Positions 25,877-32,922 of a DNA stretch of 59,775 nt are shown in pieces. A model generated the notes under the pieces. It was given only the letters and a program-made list of their open reading frames with translations, was not told the DNA's origin and searched no databases. The position numbers were made by a program, and so were the translations under genes. Location of the stretch: assembly GCA_018823135.1 (NCBI GenBank), contig JAHJJF010000106.1, positions 1-59,775 on the forward strand. The letters run 5' to 3'. Origin of the DNA: Pseudomonadota bacterium (GTDB taxonomy: Bacteria > Desulfobacterota > Desulfobulbia > Desulfobulbales > CALZHT01). How positions within the stretch are numbered: the stretch's first letter is position 1; each line of letters opens with the position of its first letter.

Positions 25877-26237
25877 TGAAAAAGAGTTTGTTGTTACCCT
25901 TGCCGAGCGTTTGAGATTGCGAGGTTTTGACACAACTCCGGTGGTTTGTGCTGAGGATGTTTTCGCTCTGATCCGCTCGGAAGGTTCTCCGGACGTTGTT
26001 TTGCTTGATTTGAAAATGCCGGATATGGATGGGATGGATGTTTTGGCAAACATTAAGTTGTTCGATCCCTCCATTGAGGTCATCATGCTGACCGGTCATG
26101 GTGGTGACCCGGAAGGGGTTGGAGCGAAGAAGGGTGGTGCCTTTGAATATATCATGAAACCGATAGATATTGCCGAACTGATGGTCAAGATCAACCAGGC
26201 TGCAGCGCAACGTCGAAGGGGTTTGTCTGGTTCGTGA
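25845..26237 (+). CDS. stand-alone response regulator receiver
   Basis: The product is a single receiver domain of about 130 residues with all key residues: LLVDDEKEF (acidic pair), VLLDLKMPDMDGMD (phospho-Asp), MLTGHGG (Thr) and YIMKPID (Lys). There is no output domain. Its start overlaps the last 32 bases of the kinase gene; the ATG at 25845 is preferred, with one at 25836 as the alternative. It probably accepts phosphate from the upstream kinase and passes it on. The downstream kinase-like gene begins at or just after its stop. Confidence 0.9.
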   Translation: MEAIRVLLVDDEKEFVVTLAERLRLRGFDTTPVVCAEDVFALIRSEGSPDVVLLDLKMPDMDGMDVLANIKLFDPSIEVIMLTGHGGDPEGVGAKKGGAFEYIMKPIDIAELMVKINQAAAQRRRGLSGS

Positions 26238-26269
26238 AATATCCCGGTTGGCAGGAGGGTGTCTTGAGT

Positions 26270-26947
26270 ATGGATAGCAGTAAATCGCTGAAAGATCTGC
26301 AGTTGGCTTTTGTTGGCAAACTCCTCGCCGGTTATTCACATGAGTCTAAAAATCATCTGGCAATCATCAAGGAATTAAGCGGTTTGATGGATGATTTGCT
26401 GAGCATGGAAAATCAGGGTGAGGACAGGGGGAGGCAGCGCTATCACGAAATAATGGCAACGCTAAGGGATCGGGCCACTCAGGCGGCTTTCAGGGTTGGG
26501 CATCTCAGTCGTTTTGCTCATCGCATGGATGAACCGCGCACTTCTTTTAATGTCAATGATATATTGGAGGAGGAATTATCTTTGCTTGGCTGGAAGGCAA
26601 AGCAAAAGGAGATTCGGCTGGAGGCATTTTTTGCAGATAACCAGCTGCCGTCAATTTACAATAACCCATCTCTCTTGCAGTATGTGGTTTTTTGCATCGT
26701 TGTCGACTGTTTTGAAAGGTTTGAGGCAAAGAGTTGTATTCAGGTTTCAACTATAAGCAAGGGGCAGTCAGTCTGCATAGAATTGTCGTGCAGTGGTTCC
26801 TGGAAATCCGGGAACGGCAAGCGGGGTTCCCTCGTTCTCTCAAGTATGCTGGGCGATGCACTGAGCGAACTCGGGGCAGGACTTTCTGCAACGGTAGATG
26901 AAAATGGCAAGGCCTGTTTCAGTGTAACTCTCTCTTCCCTGGTTTGA
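26270..26947 (+). CDS. histidine-kinase-like protein with degenerate ATPase domain (possible phosphotransferase)
   Basis: The product is about 225 residues with no membrane segment or sensor domain. It has a DHp-like H-box, LLAGYSHESKNHLAIIKEL (His24), and the two-helix continuation (RDRATQAAFRVGHLSRFAHRM). The C-terminal domain follows HATPase spacing, but the N-box Asn is missing (YVVFCIVVDCFERF) and no DxGxG or GxGxG motif is seen. This organisation resembles ChpT/Spo0B-like phosphotransferases, which shuttle phosphate between receivers. AGGAGG at 26253-26258 supports the ATG at 26270 or the TTG at 26264; a GTG overlapping the previous stop is also possible. Confidence 0.68.
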   Translation: MDSSKSLKDLQLAFVGKLLAGYSHESKNHLAIIKELSGLMDDLLSMENQGEDRGRQRYHEIMATLRDRATQAAFRVGHLSRFAHRMDEPRTSFNVNDILEEELSLLGWKAKQKEIRLEAFFADNQLPSIYNNPSLLQYVVFCIVVDCFERFEAKSCIQVSTISKGQSVCIELSCSGSWKSGNGKRGSLVLSSMLGDALSELGAGLSATVDENGKACFSVTLSSLV

Positions 26948-27407
26948 AGTAACTGTGTTCAAGTGGACAATTCTTGTCCGTCTATGGCGCCGGCCCTTGT
27001 GTGCAAAGGCCTTGCGCATCTTTCTGCAACTCAAAAAACATCATTTCGCTCTAATGTTTTTCACCAGTAATTCGGTGATGGCATAAGGGGTTCGTATAAT
27101 CGGATGTGGTTCATTTTGAAACATTGTAGAACGTTATGGTATTTTCGAATAACTTGCAGGAGTTACTGGCTATCCTGCTGGTTTTACAGGTATTTTCTTT
27201 GGGTGTTTTAGCTTTAATGTCCCATATTGTTTCTTTGTGGTTCTCCTTCAGCCTCGGAGGTTTTTGTTGTGAAGGTTGACTTAAGTAGCTGTAGTTATGT
27301 TCTTTTTCTTGAGTGTCGCCGCGGTGGCATAGTAGTTGCATTATTTATCTGCAAAGGCATTAATCTCAAAGGCCCTAAGATTTCTACCACCAACAAGGAG
27401 GCCCGTT
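26948..27407. other. intergenic region with one possible small membrane ORF
   Basis: The 460-base gap lies within the cluster. It holds only a 47-codon open frame (27136-27279, listed separately). No terminator with a T-run was seen. Confidence 0.4.
27136..27279 (+). CDS. possible 47-residue membrane peptide
   Basis: The frame reads MVFSNNLQELLAILLVLQVF followed by a second hydrophobic stretch and GGFCCEG. The length and hydrophobicity suit a small membrane protein, but there is no clear ribosome binding site and no homology was recognised. It may be chance. Confidence 0.2.
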   Translation: MVFSNNLQELLAILLVLQVFSLGVLALMSHIVSLWFSFSLGGFCCEG

Positions 27408-27734
27408 ATGGAAACTAAATTATTGAGATTTGAAAGAAAGATGGTTGAGGCATTTGATAACATGATGGTGGCTGCAACTTTTGCAGAGGCGGGGGAATGG
27501 GATACTGCCAGAACAATGATTCCTGCAGCAAAGGTCAGCGCCAAGGTAAATGTGTGGGATCAGCTCTTTACGGCAATTACCTTTGCTGAAGGAGGGCTTT
27601 TTGACGAAGCGCGACAGATAATAACCGGCATGGAGAAATGTGTATCAAGAAAACCATTGGATCTGGTCGCCCTTGAACAATTGGGGCTTAGGAAAATTCA
27701 TTTAGTTTATGGGACGATGTCGGTTGAGTGCTGA
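27408..27734 (+). CDS. small protein with two TFAEAGE-type helical motifs
   Basis: The 108-residue product starts at an ATG seven bases after AAGGAG. It carries VAATFAEAGEWDTAR at about 21-35 and a second, looser copy ITFAEGGLFDEARQI at about 57-71. Near-identical motifs lie in the C-terminal tails of the receiver proteins at 27814 and 28373. The pattern (A-x(4)-A-E-x-G-x(4)-A) resembles a TPR-type helix pair. It has no export signal and no known catalytic motif. I infer a cytosolic adaptor that docks on, or competes with, the receivers. Confidence 0.7.
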   Translation: METKLLRFERKMVEAFDNMMVAATFAEAGEWDTARTMIPAAKVSAKVNVWDQLFTAITFAEGGLFDEARQIITGMEKCVSRKPLDLVALEQLGLRKIHLVYGTMSVEC

Positions 27735-27813
27735 GACGAGATTCGAAGAAGGCTTGAATTCTGTATAGTTTTCGGAGAAAATTAATTCCAACTCGTGTCC
27801 GGAGAGTGGACAT

Positions 27814-28338
27814 ATGGATGCAAAAATCCTTGTTGTTGTTAAGGATTCAATTTTCAAGGATGCCCTGAGGGAAAAATTAGATAAGCGGGGTTTTTCGGTT
27901 ATAGCTGTTAGTGAAAGAAGCGCAGCTGTTGAAGCAGTTGCTGGAAATGAAATTGATATCGTATTGCTCGATATCAGAAATCAGGGCAAAGAAGCCATGC
28001 AGACCATGACAGAGATGAAACAGGCCAACCCGACAGCAGAGGTCATCATGTTGGCAAGTGATTTTGACATATCATGGTCTATGGAAGGGATGCGGCAGGG
28101 TGCTGCTGATGATATCACAGTACCTTTTGAAATTGACAAGTTGATTTTTAAAATTCATGAGATTTATAGACGAAAAAAATCGCGAATTTCTTTTAGAAAA
28201 TTAAGGTCATTTCTGGGTGTTATTGAAAATGCCATGGTAGCGGCAACCTTTGCACAAGCCGGAGAGTTTGAGACTGCAAAAGAGATTCACGGTAGAACTG
28301 AAGATGACAAATCAGGTAGCTCCGGGAAAAGAGACTAA
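27814..28338 (+). CDS. degenerate receiver-domain protein with TFAQAGE tail
   Basis: The 174-residue product has a receiver fold, but the acidic pair is replaced (ILVVVKDS instead of VVDDE) and the conserved Lys is lost (ITVPFE in place of a KP motif). The central Asp (VLLDIRNQG, Asp53) remains. Phosphorylation in the ordinary way is therefore doubtful. After a basic linker (YRRKKSRISFRKL) comes MVAATFAQAGEFETAK at about 141-156, the motif shared with the 27408 and 28373 products. GGAGAG precedes the ATG. It may act as a phosphorylation-independent partner in the cluster. Confidence 0.78.
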   Translation: MDAKILVVVKDSIFKDALREKLDKRGFSVIAVSERSAAVEAVAGNEIDIVLLDIRNQGKEAMQTMTEMKQANPTAEVIMLASDFDISWSMEGMRQGAADDITVPFEIDKLIFKIHEIYRRKKSRISFRKLRSFLGVIENAMVAATFAQAGEFETAKEIHGRTEDDKSGSSGKRD

Positions 28339-28372
28339 GTTCTGAAATGATTCAATAAACGGGAGGTATTCC

Positions 28373-28825
28373 ATGGGTGAAATGAAAGTATTGATAGTTG
28401 ATGATGAAGAGTCTTTTGCCAGGACTCTATCCGAACGATTGAATATGCGGGAACTTGAAACTGACACTGCTTATAATGGCGAAGAAGCTCTGGGCTTTGT
28501 GGATGATAAAGAACCTGATGTCATGGTGTTGGATTTAAAAATGCCGGGGATTGATGGCATGGAGGTGCTCAGGCGTGTAAAAAAGAAATATCCACATTTG
28601 CAGGTAATTATTCTTACAGGGCATGGAACGGATAAGGATGAAGATGAGGCAAAGAGTCTTGGGGTCTTTGATTATTTGAATAAGCCCATAGAAATAGAAA
28701 TACTCGTAAGCCGAATTAAGGCTGCATACCAGGCAAAAATAAATACAACCATGACAGCGGTTACCTTTGCTGAAGCAGGAGAATATGATACGGCCCGTGA
28801 AATTTTAGAAAATTCGGATAAGTAG
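28373..28825 (+). CDS. response regulator receiver with TFAEAGE tail
   Basis: The 150-residue protein has a complete receiver: VLIVDDEESF, phospho-Asp in VLDLKMPGIDGME, LTGHGTD and YLNKPIE. In place of a DNA-binding domain it has a short C-terminal tail with MTAVTFAEAGEYDTAREI at about 127-144. GGGAGG lies 6-7 bases before the ATG. It sits 34 bases after the degenerate receiver gene and 23 before the next receiver, so the three are very probably one transcript. Confidence 0.9.
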   Translation: MGEMKVLIVDDEESFARTLSERLNMRELETDTAYNGEEALGFVDDKEPDVMVLDLKMPGIDGMEVLRRVKKKYPHLQVIILTGHGTDKDEDEAKSLGVFDYLNKPIEIEILVSRIKAAYQAKINTTMTAVTFAEAGEYDTAREILENSDK

Positions 28826-28848
28826 TATTTTAACATAAGGAGAAGGCA

Positions 28849-29289
28849 ATGGCCGATCAAATCAAATGTAACGTTTTGTTGGTGGATGATGAGGTACAGT
28901 TTTTAGATGCGCTTTCCCAGCGGCTGGAAATCCGTGGTCTTTCTGTTGATACAGTCAAGGATGGAGAAGAAGCCCTTGCCAAGATAGACGAGAAGCCCTT
29001 TGATGCCATAGTTTTGGATTTGGCCATGCCCGGCATTGACGGTATTGAAACATTGAGGTTGCTCAAGGAAAAACAGCCCGATCTGCAGATCATAATGCTG
29101 ACAGGTCATGCTACGGTTAAAAGCGGGATTGACGCAATGAAAATGGGCGCTGAGGATTTTCTGGAGAAACCTTTGGATTTGAATGTGCTTCTTGAGAAAT
29201 TAACTCAAGCGAAAAATAAAACAATGCTCCTTGTCGAGAAGAGCCGCCAGGAGGAAGTAAGGAAAATTATTAAAAGTAAAAGCTGGTAA
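28849..29289 (+). CDS. response regulator receiver with basic C-terminal tail
   Basis: The 146-residue product has an intact receiver (LLVDDEVQFLDAL; VLDLAMPGIDGIE; MLTGHATV; FLEKPLD). A short Lys-rich helix (VEKSRQEEVRKIIKSKSW) replaces an output domain. It lacks the TFAEAGE motif found in its two upstream neighbours. AAGGAG precedes the ATG at 8 bases. It is the last receiver of the block. Confidence 0.9.
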   Translation: MADQIKCNVLLVDDEVQFLDALSQRLEIRGLSVDTVKDGEEALAKIDEKPFDAIVLDLAMPGIDGIETLRLLKEKQPDLQIIMLTGHATVKSGIDAMKMGAEDFLEKPLDLNVLLEKLTQAKNKTMLLVEKSRQEEVRKIIKSKSW

Positions 29290-29384
29290 GCGTCTATCTG
29301 TTTTTTGGTGTTGAAGCGCCTGCGAAATCCATATATATCACCATCGGAATAATTTTAGGATTTTCTGAAACAGGAGACGTGCGT

Positions 29385-29404
29385 CTTCGTAACGGCTTAC
29401 GAAG
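29385..29404. promoter_or_regulatory. perfect hairpin between receiver and CBS genes
   Basis: CTTCGTAA-CGGC-TTACGAAG is an 8-bp stem with a 4-base loop, 75 bases before the CBS-protein start. Only a weak T-run (TATTTTTG) follows 10 bases later. It may be a terminator/attenuator or an operator dividing the regulatory and transport parts. Confidence 0.5.
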
Positions 29405-29478
29405 TGCTAAGGTATTTTTGAAACCACAGTTTCTGAATTCAAATAGTACTTAATAAACATTTCATAAGGAGAAAACTT

Positions 29479-30006
29479 GTGACTGCTGACAATCATCCGG
29501 TCGTTAAGGACTATATCATTCCTCTGGCAAGATATCCGCATCTGAAAGAAACGCAAACACTCCATGATGCCGTGCAGGCGATCCAGGAATTCACCTGCGG
29601 CGAAAATAACCGTCTGAGATATTCAGAGATGCTGGTTGTTAATGAACGGAATCAACTTGTGGGGCGGCTGTCCATAGAGAATATTCTTGAGGGCCTTGAT
29701 AAGCGCCTTGTGGAAGTGCCGAAGGTTAAAGGCTTTGAAGGAAAGGGCGGTGAGTATCCCAACCTGTCGATTTTATGGGAAGATTCCTTTTTCATGAAGT
29801 GTACGGAAAAAAAGGATGAGCAGATCAAGGGTTTTATGACGCCCACAGACAGGTTGGTCAAGGGGAGCGATTCCCTGCTCAAGGCCCTGTCCATCATGTT
29901 GCACACCAAAGAGGTTATCCTGCCGGTTTCTGATCAGGAACGGATTATCGGTGTCATCCGGCTTGAGGAGATTTTCAAGGCGATATGCAGCGTTTGTAAG
30001 CTGTGA
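29479..30006 (+). CDS. CBS-domain pair protein
   Basis: The 175-residue product is almost entirely one CBS pair: LHDAVQAIQEF...MLVVNERNQLVGRLSIENIL and, at the C-terminus, MTPTDRLVKGSDSLLKALSIML...LPVSDQERIIGVIRLEEIF. CBS pairs bind adenosine nucleotides and regulate transporters and enzymes. The start is a GTG with AAGGAGA upstream. It lies 47 bases before the SLC13-type transporter gene, so I infer it senses energy state or a related nucleotide signal for that transporter. Confidence 0.85.
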   Translation: MTADNHPVVKDYIIPLARYPHLKETQTLHDAVQAIQEFTCGENNRLRYSEMLVVNERNQLVGRLSIENILEGLDKRLVEVPKVKGFEGKGGEYPNLSILWEDSFFMKCTEKKDEQIKGFMTPTDRLVKGSDSLLKALSIMLHTKEVILPVSDQERIIGVIRLEEIFKAICSVCKL

Positions 30007-30053
30007 TTTTTTTTTGCCCAAAAAGGGAATGAAAGGAGATGAGGTGAGGGGTC

Positions 30054-31541
30054 ATGACAAATTCTAATGCTGATGTGAGTGTCGCGATGAAAAACGTGCC
30101 GTTTGACTGGAAACGCTTACTGTTTCTGTCCATAGGTGTCATAGCATTCTTAGGTGTATATTATTCGCCCCTGTGGCCGGATGCCGTTGACCCCATGGGG
30201 GAACATTTTCTTTTAACCAAGGAGGGAAAGGGCGCTCTGGCGGTTTTCTGCCTGGCGGCGACCTGGTGGGTCTTCGAAGTGGTTCCCATCGGAGTCACCA
30301 GTCTCACCATCGGCATGCTGCAGGCCCTTTTTTTTATCCGGCCTGCCAAGGTGGCCTTCAAGGATTTCATGGACCCGTCGGTTCTTTTTATTTTCGGTTC
30401 CATTGTTATCGGTATGGTTTTCACCAAGACCGGCCTGACCAAACGTGTTGCCTATAAAATGCTCTCCATTGTCGGCGAAAAGACCAGCATGATATACCTG
30501 GGTTGTTTTGTGCTCACCGCCGCTCTGACACATATCATGGCTCATACCGCGGTTGCGGCCACCATGTTCCCGTTGCTGATGGCCATATACGCACTGTACT
30601 CCGACGAACAAGGTCCCACCAAATTCGGTAAAGGGCTGTTCATCGGCATGGCATATGTGGCAGGAGCCGGCAGTATCATCACCCTGCTGGGTGCAGCCCG
30701 TGGTGCGGTGGCCCTTGGATTTTACAAGGATATCACCGGAGTGGATATCAGTTTTTTCCAGCTTACCTACTACATGTTTCCCATCGGTTGGGCCTTCACT
30801 TTTCTGCTGTGGGGCTTTTTCATGCTGGTCTGTAAACCTGAAAAGAAAGTCATTCCCGGACTCAAGGAAAAAGCGAAAAGAATGTACATAGAGCTCGGCT
30901 CCTGGTCCACCAAGGAAATTCTGGCCTCTCTTATTGTTGGTCTGACCATTCTGGTCATCTCTGCAAAGGCCTTTGTTCCGGCGTTGGAGGGACTTGACAA
31001 GACCGGTATTCTCCTTATCTCAACTATTCTTTTTTTCATCGTCAATATTCTGGACATCAATGATCTGGAAGAGATTCCCTGGAACATTATTCTGTTGTTT
31101 GCCGGCGCCATGTCCATCGGTTTCTGCCTGTGGGAAACCGGCGCTGCAAAATGGATGGCAGTCAACTGGCTCACCCTGTTCCAGAGCGCCCCGGCAATCG
31201 TCTTCATCCTGGGCATGGCATTTTTCGTGATGATCATGACCAACTTCATCATGAACGTTGCGGCAATCGCCATTTCCCTGCCGGTGGCACTGGTAATCGC
31301 TCCCTATCTCGGAGTTGCAGGTGAAGTAATTTTATTCTCCGCCCTGGTTGTTGCCGGTATGCCTTTTCTGTTGCTGGTAGGTGCGGCGCCCAACGCCATT
31401 GCGTATAACTCCAAGCAGTTCACCACCGGAGAATTCTTTGCTTACGGGATCCCTGCCAGTATTCTGCTTATGGTGGTGGTCTGGATAGCTGTTCAATTTG
31501 TCTGGCCGCTTATGGGCATGGAGGTTTATCTGCCCAAATAA
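30054..31541 (+). CDS. SLC13/DASS-family Na+-coupled anion symporter
   Basis: The 495-residue integral membrane protein has about 11-12 hydrophobic segments. It contains LTHIMAHTAVAATMFPLLMAI (first half, anion/Na+ clamshell) and a second-half counterpart, MTNFIMNVAAIAISLPVAL, consistent with the duplicated SNT-like loops of DASS carriers. Typical substrates are sulfate or C4-dicarboxylates carried with Na+. The ribosome site is GAGGTGAGGGG. It is followed by a putative carbonic anhydrase of the LCIB type and an NhaD antiporter, so bicarbonate must also be considered as a substrate. Confidence 0.87.
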   Translation: MTNSNADVSVAMKNVPFDWKRLLFLSIGVIAFLGVYYSPLWPDAVDPMGEHFLLTKEGKGALAVFCLAATWWVFEVVPIGVTSLTIGMLQALFFIRPAKVAFKDFMDPSVLFIFGSIVIGMVFTKTGLTKRVAYKMLSIVGEKTSMIYLGCFVLTAALTHIMAHTAVAATMFPLLMAIYALYSDEQGPTKFGKGLFIGMAYVAGAGSIITLLGAARGAVALGFYKDITGVDISFFQLTYYMFPIGWAFTFLLWGFFMLVCKPEKKVIPGLKEKAKRMYIELGSWSTKEILASLIVGLTILVISAKAFVPALEGLDKTGILLISTILFFIVNILDINDLEEIPWNIILLFAGAMSIGFCLWETGAAKWMAVNWLTLFQSAPAIVFILGMAFFVMIMTNFIMNVAAIAISLPVALVIAPYLGVAGEVILFSALVVAGMPFLLLVGAAPNAIAYNSKQFTTGEFFAYGIPASILLMVVVWIAVQFVWPLMGMEVYLPK

Positions 31542-31610
31542 TTAATTTTGAGATATAACATGCCAAGGCGGCATATACTTTACTGAATATTTCAATAGAA
31601 GGGAAAGAAC

Positions 31611-32807
31611 ATGCAGGATTCAAAGCAACATCTTGAGATAATACGTGAAACCGTCCCGTTTCATGTGGACAACCTGGCGATGCCTTATGCTGAATTTGTG
31701 CCCCGCCTCTATAATTACTGTAAAGCGCTGGGTTTCCGTAAAGGGCTGATCATGCCTTCCAGGGCTTTTTGCTCTGATGAAAATCAAGGCCTGCCGATAA
31801 TTCTCCTTACCAAACATTTCGGGTCATTTCCTTTCAACCACGGCCGGGTTGGTGGCATCGTCGCTACCAGTCGGCATGGTCCCCATGCACATCATGGTGA
31901 GGACTCGGTCATTGTTCAGGCAAGTCATGTTGGCTATGATCCTGATACTGGAATCTATGGCAGATACCGGCGTCCGAAAATGGAGACAAAAACGGCTTCG
32001 GTTTCCTGTGGGAAAATTACCCATGTGATTACTCCCTACCTCGATCAGTATAAATTTGCTCGTGATCGGATTTTTCTTCTCCGGGGCGAGAACGGTCAAT
32101 ACCTGATCAAGGTTAAAAACTCATTTGTTGATTTCGCCTCTCATCCGGTTAAAAAAGGGTTTTTTCTGCGTTTAGAGGATATTGCCAAATCAAACGGCAA
32201 CGGCAAAATACGGCCGGTTGGATCTTACAGCACCTCGCAGACTTATGAGGTCTCGGATTCCTTCAGGGAACGGATGGACGCCGCCGGATATTCCTGGAAA
32301 TCCGGGCATGGCGAAAAAATAGGTGACTTTCTGACCGCTGATTTGTTTGATTATCACGAAGAACTCCATGAAACCGATGATTCAATTCTGCTGGAGAGAA
32401 ATCTTATTCAATTCATGCCCCAGATCGTCACCGCTAAAAGCCCGCAACTGCAAGCTGCATTGATTAATATACAACTCGAATTTGCCCGCGCTGTGGAATC
32501 TATTCGACGCGGCCAGGAATATGCCGGTAAAAATCTTCTTTATATTGCCGGCCTTAATATTGATATTTCAGAATATTTTGTGGTTACTCAAAATGCCTAT
32601 CCGGCAACCACCTATTTTGTTCCCTGGGCCGCTCATATTCAACTCAAAGACAGTGATCCTGAAACCTATATTCATCCTCTGGAGCAGCAAGAGCTTTTTG
32701 ATAAACTGATGGAACAGAGTGTCGACAATCCGGATCAGGTTAATCTGAAAGAGGAAATTGCCAAAATGATGAAAGCGCCGCGCTTTGATATCCGTTCGCC
32801 CGTATAG
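31611..32807 (+). CDS. LCIB/C-like beta-carbonic anhydrase family protein (putative)
   Basis: The 398-residue protein matches the conserved pattern of algal and bacterial LCIB/C proteins, recalled rather than searched: CSDE (Cys54, Asp56), then GRVGGIVATSRHGPHAHHG, ASHVGYDPDTGIYGRYRR (His106) and SVSCGK (Cys133). Cys-His-Cys would be the zinc ligands and Asp the dyad partner, as in beta-carbonic anhydrases that interconvert CO2 and bicarbonate. The C-terminal ~200 residues are not assigned. No signal peptide is present, so it is cytosolic. It lies between a Na+ symporter (69 bases) and an NhaD antiporter (115 bases). Confidence 0.62.
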   Translation: MQDSKQHLEIIRETVPFHVDNLAMPYAEFVPRLYNYCKALGFRKGLIMPSRAFCSDENQGLPIILLTKHFGSFPFNHGRVGGIVATSRHGPHAHHGEDSVIVQASHVGYDPDTGIYGRYRRPKMETKTASVSCGKITHVITPYLDQYKFARDRIFLLRGENGQYLIKVKNSFVDFASHPVKKGFFLRLEDIAKSNGNGKIRPVGSYSTSQTYEVSDSFRERMDAAGYSWKSGHGEKIGDFLTADLFDYHEELHETDDSILLERNLIQFMPQIVTAKSPQLQAALINIQLEFARAVESIRRGQEYAGKNLLYIAGLNIDISEYFVVTQNAYPATTYFVPWAAHIQLKDSDPETYIHPLEQQELFDKLMEQSVDNPDQVNLKEEIAKMMKAPRFDIRSPV

Positions 32808-32922
32808 TCTGGTGGGTGATCGTGGAGTCCGTTCAATTACGGAAGGATGAAAATTTGCTGATTAATAAGAAGAGCTGTTTCGCTGATATAAATGAGTAAT
32901 GATCCCCTATAGGAGGTAGAGA

